DNA from: Verrucomicrobia bacterium 12-59-8
Lineage (GTDB): Bacteria > Verrucomicrobiota > Verrucomicrobiae > Verrucomicrobiales > Verrucomicrobiaceae
Assembly: GCA_002279765.1 (NCBI GenBank)
Contig: NCCR01000246.1
Location: forward strand, 1 to 6,569
Length of the DNA: 6,569 nt
Reading direction: 5' to 3'
The notes beneath the pieces are model-generated. The model saw only the letters and a list, made by a program, of their open reading frames with translations. It made no database searches and was not told the DNA's origin. A program made the position numbers and the translations under genes. This document shows, one piece after another, positions 1 through 6,569 of the stretch (its first letter is position 1; each line of letters starts with the position of its first letter).

Positions 1-2
1 TT

Positions 3-1514
3 CTAGGCGACCTGGACATGGTTGGCCTGATGCTTGGCCATGAGCTGGTCACGGCTCACGCCATAGGTCACGGCGCTCATGATCGGCCATTGCGGCGTGG
101 TGAGCTGCCAGCGGCGCTCGGTTTCCTCGCGCGGGAGATCGACTACACAGCCGCGGCCGATGTCCATGTGCAGAGCTTCATCCTGCACGTAGATGCGTGA
201 CCAGACGATCTCGCCCGGCTTGGAAATGCCGCGCAGGGTCGAGCCGCCGCTCGGGAAGTACATCGGCGGCTGGCGGAAGCCCTCGGCGCTCTTCCAACCT
301 TCAGCGAAATGAGCGGGAGGTGCCGCGCCGCTGATGAGGAAAACCCAGACGTAGTCATTGCCGAATTTTTCGCCCCAGCGCACGTCGTGAAGGGTCGTTT
401 CAATGGGCTGCTGTAGGGCGCGATGCACGCGCTGGGTGAGCATGCCGTCGAGTCCGGCGCATTCGTCCACTTCGTTAAAATGCAGCAGAGGCAAGCCTTC
501 CAGCAGGGTGCGTTTGCGGTCACGCGACTTCACCGGCGGGCGGTCCGAATTGTTGAGCATGCCTTCGACGAGATCACTCGCCGGCAGCAGATCCTTTAAA
601 CCCTGCTGATACTGGATGCCGATGGCGTCACAGCCGAAATCATCCGCGATGCGCATTGCAGCGGCGTACATCTTGCACTGCAGCCGTACCTGATCGCGTG
701 TGAGCTGCGTAGCGTGGTCGTCACCGAGCTGAAAGGTCATGCCGTGTTTCACCATCCAGGTGTGGATTGCCAGCGCATCCGAATCGGTCACCTGCATGGC
801 CTCGTGATACAGCGCCGACTGGCTGAGCCGCTCCTTGAACACGCCGCAAGCATGCAGCGCATGATCTGGAATGATCGCATTGAACATGCCCATGCAGCCT
901 TCATCGAAAATGCCCATGATTGCCTTTTCCGTGCGCAGTGTGGTGGCCAGCTCCTTGCCCAGAGCGGTTATCTTGGTCGGCACCTTCACCTTCTCCACCT
1001 TCTGCACATGGCTGAGGTCGTGTGTAATGCTGCCGGACTTGAGCCACTGCTTCAGCTTGGTCTTGAAAAACGTGTCGGTGAAGTCCTCGCTCCACAGTGT
1101 CGAGTATTTGACGCCTGCCTTCGTGAGCGAGCCGTTCAGATTGAGCATGCCCACCAGTCCCGGCCACTGGCCGCTCCAGTTTGCCACGGTCAAAATCGGT
1201 CCGCGATGCGTGGTCAAACCGGCCAGGACATGATGCGAGTACTGCCACACCGCCTCCGCCACGATCAGCGGCAGCTCGGGGTCGATGCTGCGAAACACTT
1301 CGATGCCCATCCGCTGCGAGTCGATGAAGCCGTGCTTCTTCGAGGTGTCCAAAGCATGCGCACGCTTGACCTCCCAGCCCTCTGCTTTCAATGCGGCACC
1401 CAGCGCCTCTTCCATGGCGGCCTGGGCTGCCCAGCAGGTTTGGTTGGCAGAAAGGCGCAGGTCACCGCTGGCCACGAGCTGAACGATTTTGGATTTAGAT
1501 GGCATAAACCACAT
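3..1514 (-). CDS. L-fucose isomerase-like (FucI/AraA superfamily) sugar isomerase, short form
   Basis: Predicted cytoplasmic metal-dependent aldose-ketose isomerase, 503 residues, with no signal peptide or membrane segment. Aligned from memory with E. coli FucI, the protein keeps the central SMG-like segment (GCMGM, 206-210), the substrate-side GIxxQ motif (299-303) and all three metal ligands: E348 in NEVD matches E337 of TEND, D377 in DVRW matches D361 of DVRTYW, and H499 in ANH matches H528 of GANH. It also keeps SG(A/S)A near 395. It is shorter than FucI (591 residues) and stops four residues after the ligand His, so the FucI C-terminal tail is missing. The substrate cannot be read from sequence; L-fucose, another 6-deoxy sugar, arabinose or a different aldose are possible. 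The gene follows the secreted glycoside hydrolase after 95 bases. Met1 and Met4 (codon at 1503-1505) are both possible starts, and neither has a Shine-Dalgarno match. The superfamily is well supported; the substrate is open. Confidence 0.8.
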   Translation of the reverse strand: MWFMPSKSKIVQLVASGDLRLSANQTCWAAQAAMEEALGAALKAEGWEVKRAHALDTSKKHGFIDSQRMGIEVFRSIDPELPLIVAEAVWQYSHHVLAGLTTHRGPILTVANWSGQWPGLVGMLNLNGSLTKAGVKYSTLWSEDFTDTFFKTKLKQWLKSGSITHDLSHVQKVEKVKVPTKITALGKELATTLRTEKAIMGIFDEGCMGMFNAIIPDHALHACGVFKERLSQSALYHEAMQVTDSDALAIHTWMVKHGMTFQLGDDHATQLTRDQVRLQCKMYAAAMRIADDFGCDAIGIQYQQGLKDLLPASDLVEGMLNNSDRPPVKSRDRKRTLLEGLPLLHFNEVDECAGLDGMLTQRVHRALQQPIETTLHDVRWGEKFGNDYVWVFLISGAAPPAHFAEGWKSAEGFRQPPMYFPSGGSTLRGISKPGEIVWSRIYVQDEALHMDIGRGCVVDLPREETERRWQLTTPQWPIMSAVTYGVSRDQLMAKHQANHVQVA

Positions 1515-1518
1515 CTTA

Positions 1519-1532
1519 GCAAGGAGACTTGC
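1519..1532 (-). repeat. Small hairpin just upstream of the isomerase start codon
   Basis: A perfect 5-bp inverted repeat, GCAAG and CTTGC, around a 4-base loop ends four bases before the ATG at 1514. In the mRNA it would sit where a ribosome binding site is expected, and no purine-rich Shine-Dalgarno sequence is visible there. It could influence initiation, or simply be chance, because a stem this short is common. No U-tract follows, so it is not a terminator. Confidence 0.3.
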
Positions 1533-1570
1533 AGATCACCAGCACAACTGACAAGCAGGGCGAGATGCGA

Positions 1571-1598
1571 ATCCTTGGCACCTGAATGACCATCCTTG
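1571..1598. repeat. Pair of 7-bp direct repeats, 21 bp apart, between hydrolase and isomerase genes
   Basis: The heptamer ATCCTTG (CAAGGAT on the coding strand) occurs at 1571-1577 and 1592-1598. The start-to-start distance of 21 bp is about two helical turns, as for tandem sites bound on one face of DNA. It lies in the 95-bp gap (1515-1609) between the hydrolase stop and the isomerase start. I see no matching -10/-35 pair or terminator in that gap, so a regulatory role is only a possibility. Confidence 0.2.
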
Positions 1599-1609
1599 AT
1601 CTAGGCCCC

Positions 1610-3727
1610 TTACTTGGCCTCCGTCCGGAAACGGGGATCATCCCAGACGAATGGCAGGCGCTTGCCCAGCAGGAGATCGTAGATCGAGTGGTTCGTCTTC
1701 ATCATCTCGGCCAGCATGTCCTTCCATGGGCGGTCCGCGACGCTGACGAGACCGGTGTTGTAGCTCTCGCCGTTGTATTTGCTGAACCAGCGCCCCGTCG
1801 TCGCCTGATCAATGAGGGTGAACCATTCAATGCCAATGACAAATCCAAGGGCGGCGCTCTGCTCGACGTAATTGCGATAGGCCAAGCCCCGCTCGTGCTG
1901 GCTGCTGACCTCACGCCCGCCGATGAGGCCGCTGTCTTTAGGCGAGGCCCAGAAGAATTCGCTGAGCATCATCGGCTTGTTGCCGGTCCATTCATGGAAT
2001 CGCTTCAGCGCGGCTGTATCGACCGCGAAGGTGTAGTAGTTGTAGGACACGACATCGAGATGCCTGCCCATGATGCGGCAGAGTTGTTCGTCATTGATCG
2101 TCACGGGCTGCAGTCGGCTGCCAATGAGCATGTGGTTCGTGTCATGCTGACGGAACAGTTTTTCGATCTGCGCGAAGTATGTTTCCATGAACTCGCCGAC
2201 GAAGGCTTTCACATCCGCCTTGGCCGTGTCCGTGGTCACTGCGAGCCCGACGTCGATCAATTCGTCAAATGACGCGGCCTTGGCTTGCCAGGCGGTGTTG
2301 AAAGCGTCGATGGTTTTGTATTTGTCTTTCAGCGTCGCGACCAGGCGCTGCTTGCAGGCTTGTTTGCCGGTGAGGGAGGGAATGACGCGCGGCAGTTCAT
2401 CGTAACGCGGCTCATTCACGATGAAGTAGCCAATGAGCAGCGGATCATTGGCGCGTGCAGGCAGCTCACGCGCGAGATTTTCAGCGATCTTTTGCGCCGT
2501 TGCCGCATCATACGGATCCCACACCTCATGCGCGCCGGGGATGCGTGGCACGCCTTCCCAGGCGTTGATCGGCAGACTGGTCACATATGGGAAATCGGCC
2601 TTCACGTGCGCCTTCTCCGGCGTTGGGCTGAACGCGCCGATGGAGTTGAAGCCCCACTTACGCATCCGCTCTATCATGCGCGTGGCGTGCGTTTCATAGT
2701 CATAGGGAGCGCCGAATTTGCGGATCACGTTCGCGAGATAGAACGAGAAATGCGCATCGCCATCGCCGGGTCGGAAGGCACTGGCAAACTCACCCTCCGC
2801 CTTCGGCAACCACTCGTAGATGCCCTCACGACCTATAACGTAGGTGTAGTCGTCACTTGCTGCGAAACCGCAGATGCCGAGGTGGAAGAACGCGTTCCCA
2901 TCGGGATCAACGAGCCACGATTTGTCCTGCTTTTGCTCCACATGGAAGAAACCGGTCTTCTTCAATCCCAGCGCTTCCCCGCTGCCGGACTGGCCGCCGA
3001 AACGATCGAGCTTCGGTGTTTCGATGCTGGCGTAGTAACTTTTGTCCGCCTCCACGTCGGCCTTCAGGTCTTCCAGGTTTTTTAGCTTGTTCGGAAACGA
3101 GTCTTTGAGGCTCTGACCAAAGGGATCGATCAACTTCGCGACCGCTGCGAGATCTGAGGTGATGCGAATTTTCGCACTTGGTTGGTCAGCATTGTAGGGC
3201 ACTAGAAATGACCAGTTGTAGATCGCCCAGTTCCACTCGCGGTTGTCAGTGAGCTGCTGGAATGCGTAGTCCGGTGTGGTGAAGGTCAGGCTCTGCCCCT
3301 GGGCATTTTTCAGCAGGAAACTTGTGCTGCTCAGGCTCGCGAACTGCGGTGGCGAGGACTTTTCTGCCGGGAATTTTCCCTCTTTCTCGGCCATCCTCCA
3401 CTCGCCACCTTTCGCGAAACCGATGTCGATAAGCACGGACATTTTCCATGACTTCACACCTGCTGGAACGTTTTTAAAAGTGAGGCCGATCTCGTCCTTG
3501 CTGATGGCAATCGCGCACTCGGTGCCACCCTCATAGCGCACCGTCGCATTCGGCCCCGCTGCTTTGACCTCGATCTGTTTTTGGACTGGTTCAAACTCGG
3601 GGTAGGTCAGTGTGAAACTGCCGAGGCTCCCGGCTGAGATTTCGATGCCAGCGCCGGTGCTTTGGAGATCAGCGGCAGATGCGGTTGCGCAAACAATCAA
3701 GATCAGGCTGAGGAGAAAATATTTCAT
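1610..3727 (-). CDS. Secreted clan GH-A glycoside hydrolase, agarase/GH50-like
   Basis: Predicted exported polysaccharide- or oligosaccharide-cleaving enzyme, 705 residues. Residues 1-18 form a signal peptide: Lys2, a hydrophobic core, then ATASA with cleavage near A18. Residues about 20-200 are beta-rich with little lysine clustering and look like a beta-sandwich accessory domain. A linker follows, then a TIM barrel from about 255 to 680. It opens with the WLVDPDGNAFFHLG motif (271-284), typical of agarase-like and GH42/GH50-related enzymes. VNEP (437-440) gives the likely acid/base E439 after a strand (LLIGYFI), and LSEFFW (588-593) gives the likely nucleophile E590. Their spacing of 151 suits a retaining clan GH-A enzyme. 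The start was chosen at 3727 because it begins the signal peptide. A Met at 3856 would add 43 non-signal residues overlapping the MATE gene. No Shine-Dalgarno is visible. The gene follows the MATE stop by 22 bases and precedes the isomerase gene. The GH-A fold is fairly secure; the exact CAZy family and substrate are not. Confidence 0.8.
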   Translation of the reverse strand: MKYFLLSLILIVCATASAADLQSTGAGIEISAGSLGSFTLTYPEFEPVQKQIEVKAAGPNATVRYEGGTECAIAISKDEIGLTFKNVPAGVKSWKMSVLIDIGFAKGGEWRMAEKEGKFPAEKSSPPQFASLSSTSFLLKNAQGQSLTFTTPDYAFQQLTDNREWNWAIYNWSFLVPYNADQPSAKIRITSDLAAVAKLIDPFGQSLKDSFPNKLKNLEDLKADVEADKSYYASIETPKLDRFGGQSGSGEALGLKKTGFFHVEQKQDKSWLVDPDGNAFFHLGICGFAASDDYTYVIGREGIYEWLPKAEGEFASAFRPGDGDAHFSFYLANVIRKFGAPYDYETHATRMIERMRKWGFNSIGAFSPTPEKAHVKADFPYVTSLPINAWEGVPRIPGAHEVWDPYDAATAQKIAENLARELPARANDPLLIGYFIVNEPRYDELPRVIPSLTGKQACKQRLVATLKDKYKTIDAFNTAWQAKAASFDELIDVGLAVTTDTAKADVKAFVGEFMETYFAQIEKLFRQHDTNHMLIGSRLQPVTINDEQLCRIMGRHLDVVSYNYYTFAVDTAALKRFHEWTGNKPMMLSEFFWASPKDSGLIGGREVSSQHERGLAYRNYVEQSAALGFVIGIEWFTLIDQATTGRWFSKYNGESYNTGLVSVADRPWKDMLAEMMKTNHSIYDLLLGKRLPFVWDDPRFRTEAK

Positions 3728-3749
3728 GACATGATAAGGCGGGCTGAAT

Positions 3750-5156
3750 TCATACCTTCTGTAACTTCCACTTCCCGCGTTTGAAGAGAAGCCAGCTGAA
3801 GATGGCGAGTAAAGAGTATGAAACAGGCACGGAAATGAAAACCCCCACTGGACCAAATCCGAGTGATTTCGAGAGCCCCCATGCGATGGGGATTTGCCCC
3901 AGCCAAAGGCATAGAAAATTCAAGCCGGCGGGTGTCCAGGTGTCACCAGAACCATTGAAAGCAGACTCAAAGCACATGCCCGCAGCGTAGAGAGGAAATG
4001 CGAGGCTCACGATCCATAGGGCCTGCGTTCCAAACGCCACCACCTCTGGATCATGGGTAAACAATCGGATCAACGGATGCGCCAGCAGTACGAAACCAAT
4101 GCCGACCACGCCCAGGACAATGATGTTGAACTTCATGGCAATCCTGACGGCAGCTTCCGCACGCTCAGGCTTCAGCGCTCCCAGGTTTTGCCCGACCAAT
4201 GTGGCTCCAGCGTTCGCCAGTCCCCATGCTGGCATCAAGGCAAAGACCACAATGCGAATCGCAATTGTGTAACCTGCAAGCGCTGCGCTGCCGAATTTGT
4301 TGAGAATCATGTACAGTCCCAGCCAGCTCGTCGTGCTGACGAGAAGCTGCAGGATGCCGCTGCCGGACTTGCGCAAGACCTCACTGATCACCTTCCGCTC
4401 CGGCTTTAAATGCTGCCAGCGCAATTTCACACGACTGTGATTTCCTGCAAGATGCCAGAGCTGATAGAGCACGCCGATGCCACGGCCAATATTCGTCGCA
4501 ACTGCGGCCCCGGTAACTCCGAGCTCCGGAAAAATCCACCAGCCGAAGATGAAGCAAGGCCCCAGCACGATGTTCAATCCGTTCGCCAGCCAAAGTGTAC
4601 GCATGGCGATCACGGCATCACCCGCACCGCGAAAGATGGCATTGATGAGGAAGATCAAAAACACGGTGGCATTGCCGCCCAGCATCATGCGCGCAAAGCC
4701 GGAGCCGAGAGTCACGATGTCATCACCCGCCCCCATTAGCCGCAGAATGTCCGGAGCAAAATAGCCCAATACAATGCCAATGCCCGTCGCCATCAGCACA
4801 CCGAGCAGTACGATCTGCCCTGCCGCCTGCGCCGCGAGTTCCGGCTCCTTTTCACCGATGCGGCGGGACACAATCGCTGTGGCCGCAATCGAGATGCCAA
4901 TGGCCACCGCATAGATGAGGGTCATGATCGACTCTGTGAGGCCCACGACAGCCACGGCTTCTTTTCCGAGCCGTGACACCCAAAACACATCCGCCACCGC
5001 AAACAGCGACTCCATGATCATCTCCAGCACCATGGGCACCGCGAGCAGGATGACTGCACGGTTCAGCGGCAGCGCTGTGTAGTCATGTTCCTCACCGCGC
5101 AGCGACTGCCGCACGCTGTTCCAAAATGATACCGGCGATGAGCCCTCTTCACTCAT
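3750..5156 (-). CDS. MATE family multidrug/toxin efflux transporter
   Basis: Inner-membrane exporter of the multidrug and toxic compound extrusion family, which moves cationic drugs or metabolites out using a Na+ or H+ gradient. It has 468 residues, normal for the family, and is complete, with about twelve hydrophobic segments in two related halves. After a polar N-terminal tail of about 30 residues, the first half carries ADVFWVSRLG (55-64) and FRGAGD (175-180). The second half carries LMPAWGL (307-313), VGQNLGA (321-327) and the matching FNGSGDT (400-406), showing the pseudo-repeat. The C-terminus ends in a basic KRGKWK tail. The ATG directly follows the TAA of the DUF5069 gene, so the two are probably translationally coupled. 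Over 41 residues around LMPA-VGQN it shares 21 residues by eye with the partial MATE protein upstream, so the two are paralogues. The substrate is unknown; export of a metabolite or oligosaccharide-linked compound cannot be excluded. Confidence 0.95.
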   Translation of the reverse strand: MSEEGSSPVSFWNSVRQSLRGEEHDYTALPLNRAVILLAVPMVLEMIMESLFAVADVFWVSRLGKEAVAVVGLTESIMTLIYAVAIGISIAATAIVSRRIGEKEPELAAQAAGQIVLLGVLMATGIGIVLGYFAPDILRLMGAGDDIVTLGSGFARMMLGGNATVFLIFLINAIFRGAGDAVIAMRTLWLANGLNIVLGPCFIFGWWIFPELGVTGAAVATNIGRGIGVLYQLWHLAGNHSRVKLRWQHLKPERKVISEVLRKSGSGILQLLVSTTSWLGLYMILNKFGSAALAGYTIAIRIVVFALMPAWGLANAGATLVGQNLGALKPERAEAAVRIAMKFNIIVLGVVGIGFVLLAHPLIRLFTHDPEVVAFGTQALWIVSLAFPLYAAGMCFESAFNGSGDTWTPAGLNFLCLWLGQIPIAWGLSKSLGFGPVGVFISVPVSYSLLAIFSWLLFKRGKWKLQKV

Positions 5157-5594
5157 TTAAGGAAGCCTTCCCTCATCCACATCCATGTAATGTGTGATGG
5201 TCTGAATGTCGTCACGATCTCCGAGGCCGCCATCGGCCTTTCGTTTCGCCAGGATGGCCGTGATGTGGTCATTGATGCCGAGTTTCATCGTGTAGTAGTT
5301 CCAGACGAGTTTGTCGGTGTCATTCAGCGGACGGGTCTGCTCCTGGCACCACTGTAAAATCTCCTCGTCTGTGCCGCCTTGCAGCACGCGAGCCTTGAGG
5401 TCGTCATAGTTCACGTGCAGAAATGCGGTGCAGGCGGCATCGCTTCCCTTGCCCAGATTGGCATGGAGGTCCTCCCACATCTTGCCTGCGGCATGCAGGC
5501 GGATCTTGCCCAGCATGCGCGGGAAGTATTTCAGACCGGCGGTTTCATCAGCAGGGCTGCAAGGCAGGGTGGCAGGATCAGGTTTGGTGGACAT
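5157..5594 (-). CDS. DUF5069 domain-containing protein
   Basis: Small soluble protein of 145 residues, the usual size for the DUF5069 family, whose function is not known. Family features visible are SPADE (13-17) followed by FPRMLGKIRLHAAGK (24-38), LGKGSDAACTAFLHV (47-61) with Tyr63 and Asp64, GGTDEEILQWC (73-83), Trp98, and an acidic DVDEGR tail (138-143). There is no signal peptide or membrane segment, so it should be cytoplasmic. Cys55 and Cys83 sit in the conserved blocks, but I see no zinc-finger or catalytic triad pattern. The gene lies 68 bases after one MATE gene, and its TAA abuts the ATG of the next, which argues for co-translation with that transporter. No Shine-Dalgarno precedes its ATG. 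The family call comes from recognised motifs; any role in transport is inference. Confidence 0.87.
   Translation of the reverse strand: MSTKPDPATLPCSPADETAGLKYFPRMLGKIRLHAAGKMWEDLHANLGKGSDAACTAFLHVNYDDLKARVLQGGTDEEILQWCQEQTRPLNDTDKLVWNYYTMKLGINDHITAILAKRKADGGLGDRDDIQTITHYMDVDEGRLP
5166..5174 (-). promoter_or_regulatory. Shine-Dalgarno-like sequence for the complete MATE gene
   Basis: The coding strand reads GAGGGAAGG within the last codons of the DUF5069 gene, nine bases before the MATE ATG at 5156. Together with the TAA-ATG junction this fits re-initiation of ribosomes that finish DUF5069. Part of it can pair with the TTCC just downstream, so it may be partly masked until the upstream gene is translated. 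Confidence 0.5.
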
Positions 5595-5637
5595 GCCGGA
5601 TGCGTCGCCGGTGCCGCGAATTTGTCAATCAGGCGCT

Positions 5638-5661
5638 GCTTTTCTGATGCGACAGAAATGC
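5638..5661 (-). repeat. Imperfect inverted repeat after the partial MATE gene
   Basis: A 6-bp stem, TTTCTG and CAGAAA around a 6-base loop (5641-5658), is extended by a GC/GC pair across one mismatch. It starts one base after the stop of the upstream MATE gene (TGA at 5663-5665). No run of U follows on the coding strand, so it is not a standard Rho-independent terminator. It may be a weak attenuator, an mRNA 3' end stabiliser, or chance. It shares the 68-base gap with a TTGACA hexamer at 5623-5628. Confidence 0.4.
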
Positions 5662-5662
5662 T

Positions 5663-6569
5663 TCAAAACTTCCGCCAGCCCCAGACGAAGGCGAAAATAG
5701 CCGCGCTCCAGGTGACCATGCAGATGCCCCACCACACGCCCCACAGCCCCCAGCCGAGGGTGAAGGCGAGGGTGTGAAACACAATCACAGGCGCGACGAG
5801 CTGCCGGTAAATGCCCATCCATAGACCGTAAGCAGGCCTTTTGATACCCTGCATGGCAAAGACGGTGACAAACAAAATCGGATAGGCCGCGAGTGTCACT
5901 GACGAGCAGCGCAGGTAGTCGCGCCCGTGACCAATTACGATCAAGTCTTGTGTAAACAAGCGCATGGCAGGATCACGCAGCAGCCACACCAAAAAGCCGC
6001 CGAGCAACATCAGACCCGCACCGACCTTCACATTCGTCACCCAGACTTCACGCACGCGATGTGGCAGTCCGGCACCGTGATTCTGCCCTACGATGCTCAG
6101 CACAGCCGAGTTCAGACCGATGGCAGGCATGAGCACGATCTGCTCGATGCGTGTAGCGATGCCGGTGGCCGCGACGGCCTCCTTGCCAAAGTGTTTCACG
6201 AACCAGGTGATGACAAACACACCCAGCGAGATTGTGAGCATGTTCAGCGCCGCAGGAATCGCCTGTCCTGCAATCCGCCTCAGAATCTGCAGATCGGGTT
6301 TGAAATCAGCCCGCCGCAGATCTCGGCAAAACTCCGCCTTGCTGACATGCGACCATAGAAAAATACCACCGCCCATCTGCACGATCACCGTTGCCAGCGC
6401 GATGCCGCTCACTCCCAGCGGAGGCAGTCCCGCCCAGCCCCACATCAGCACCGGATTGAGCACGATGTTCGCCACGAAGCCTGCCATGAGAAAATTACGA
6501 AACACCCAGGTGGCACCCTGTGCAGACAGCGCCGAGTTCAGGATCATCGGCAATAGGAAGAACACTCCG
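5663..6569 (-). CDS. MATE family efflux transporter, 5' end outside window
   Basis: C-terminal 300 or so residues of a second inner-membrane MATE exporter. The reading frame runs open through the right edge. GTG at 6563-6565 is an internal valine inside a conserved segment, not the start, so roughly the first third (about 140-150 residues) is missing. Numbering from that valine, visible family motifs are LSAQGATW (13-20), equivalent to the GAGD loop of the first half, then LMPAIGL (145-151) and VGQNHGA (159-165) at the second-half core, and MQGIKRPAYG (238-247) at the repeat of the loop. Eight or nine hydrophobic segments follow one another, with basic loops such as KAEFCRDLRR between the halves. 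It is a paralogue of the complete MATE gene downstream but differs in the GxGD loops, which lack the Asp (SAQGA and MQGIK), so it probably belongs to another MATE subgroup. Its substrate is unknown. Confidence 0.93.
   Translation of the reverse strand, partial: GVFFLLPMILNSALSAQGATWVFRNFLMAGFVANIVLNPVLMWGWAGLPPLGVSGIALATVIVQMGGGIFLWSHVSKAEFCRDLRRADFKPDLQILRRIAGQAIPAALNMLTISLGVFVITWFVKHFGKEAVAATGIATRIEQIVLMPAIGLNSAVLSIVGQNHGAGLPHRVREVWVTNVKVGAGLMLLGGFLVWLLRDPAMRLFTQDLIVIGHGRDYLRCSSVTLAAYPILFVTVFAMQGIKRPAYGLWMGIYRQLVAPVIVFHTLAFTLGWGLWGVWWGICMVTWSAAIFAFVWGWRKF

Noticed and set aside
143..1248. Minus-strand frames 143-523 and 901-1248 as separate small genes
   Set aside because: They overlap the isomerase gene in another frame, lack motifs, and have the low-complexity Ala/Arg/Ser composition of shadows.
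714..3085. Chain of long plus-strand open frames (714-1589, 1586-2272, 2285-3085; 228-291 residues)
   Set aside because: They lie antisense to the isomerase and hydrolase genes. Their translations are rich in Arg, His and Leu, show no recognisable motif, and behave like open antisense frames of G+C-rich coding DNA.
3728..3856. N-terminal extension of the hydrolase to a Met at 3856
   Set aside because: It would put 43 residues before a clear signal peptide and overlap the C-terminus of the MATE gene by over 100 bases; the Met at 3727 is the natural start.
5623..5628. Perfect TTGACA as a promoter for DUF5069
   Set aside because: No acceptable -10 hexamer lies 16-18 bases downstream (the 17-base position reads ACGCAT), and the start site would fall almost on the ATG. 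It is kept only as part of the boundary finding.
6563..6565. GTG at 6563 as the true start of the right-hand MATE gene
   Set aside because: The frame stays open to the window edge and the GTG lies inside a conserved MATE segment, with the first third of the family missing; the gene is cut by the window.
1..6569. A defence, mobile or otherwise novel multi-gene system
   Set aside because: No nuclease, helicase, reverse transcriptase, transposase, toxin-antitoxin, CRISPR repeat or terminal repeat is visible. All five genes fall into recognisable families of transport and carbohydrate metabolism plus one domain of unknown function.

Overview
The window carries five protein genes, all on the minus strand and closely packed. 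In transcription order (right to left) they are: a MATE-family transporter cut by the right edge, a small DUF5069 protein, a second and complete MATE transporter, a secreted clan GH-A glycoside hydrolase, and a cytoplasmic sugar isomerase related to L-fucose isomerase. No tRNA, rRNA, CRISPR array, transposase, phage gene or integration site was seen. The longest stretch without a gene is about 95 bases. Fairly high G+C, DUF5069, a large secreted hydrolase and a short FucI-like isomerase together suggest a planctomycete or verrucomicrobial bacterium, most likely Verrucomicrobiota. That placement is inference from gene content; there is no phylogenetic marker here.

Right part (5663-6569): the C-terminal two thirds of a MATE exporter. 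After its stop is a 68-base gap holding an imperfect hairpin and an isolated perfect -35-like hexamer. Middle (3750-5594): DUF5069 and the complete MATE gene are joined stop-to-start (TAA directly followed by ATG), which points to translational coupling. A purine-rich Shine-Dalgarno-like stretch lies in the last codons of the DUF5069 gene. Two related MATE exporters therefore flank one protein of unknown function.

Left part (3-3727): the glycoside hydrolase starts 22 bases after the MATE stop. It has a clear signal peptide, an N-terminal beta-rich region and a TIM-barrel domain with two glutamates in the right contexts for acid/base (VNEP) and nucleophile (LSEFFW). After 95 bases comes a protein of about 500 residues that keeps the three metal ligands of E. 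coli L-fucose isomerase (E337, D361, H528) as E348, D377 and H499, but lacks the long C-terminal tail.

A reasonable reading is that the last two genes form a small carbohydrate-use pair, with outside cleavage of a glycan followed by isomerisation of a released sugar inside. The MATE genes and DUF5069 may be co-transcribed with them without sharing their function. I see no convincing new defence or mobile system; the most interesting points are the unknown substrates of the hydrolase and isomerase and the DUF5069-MATE coupling.
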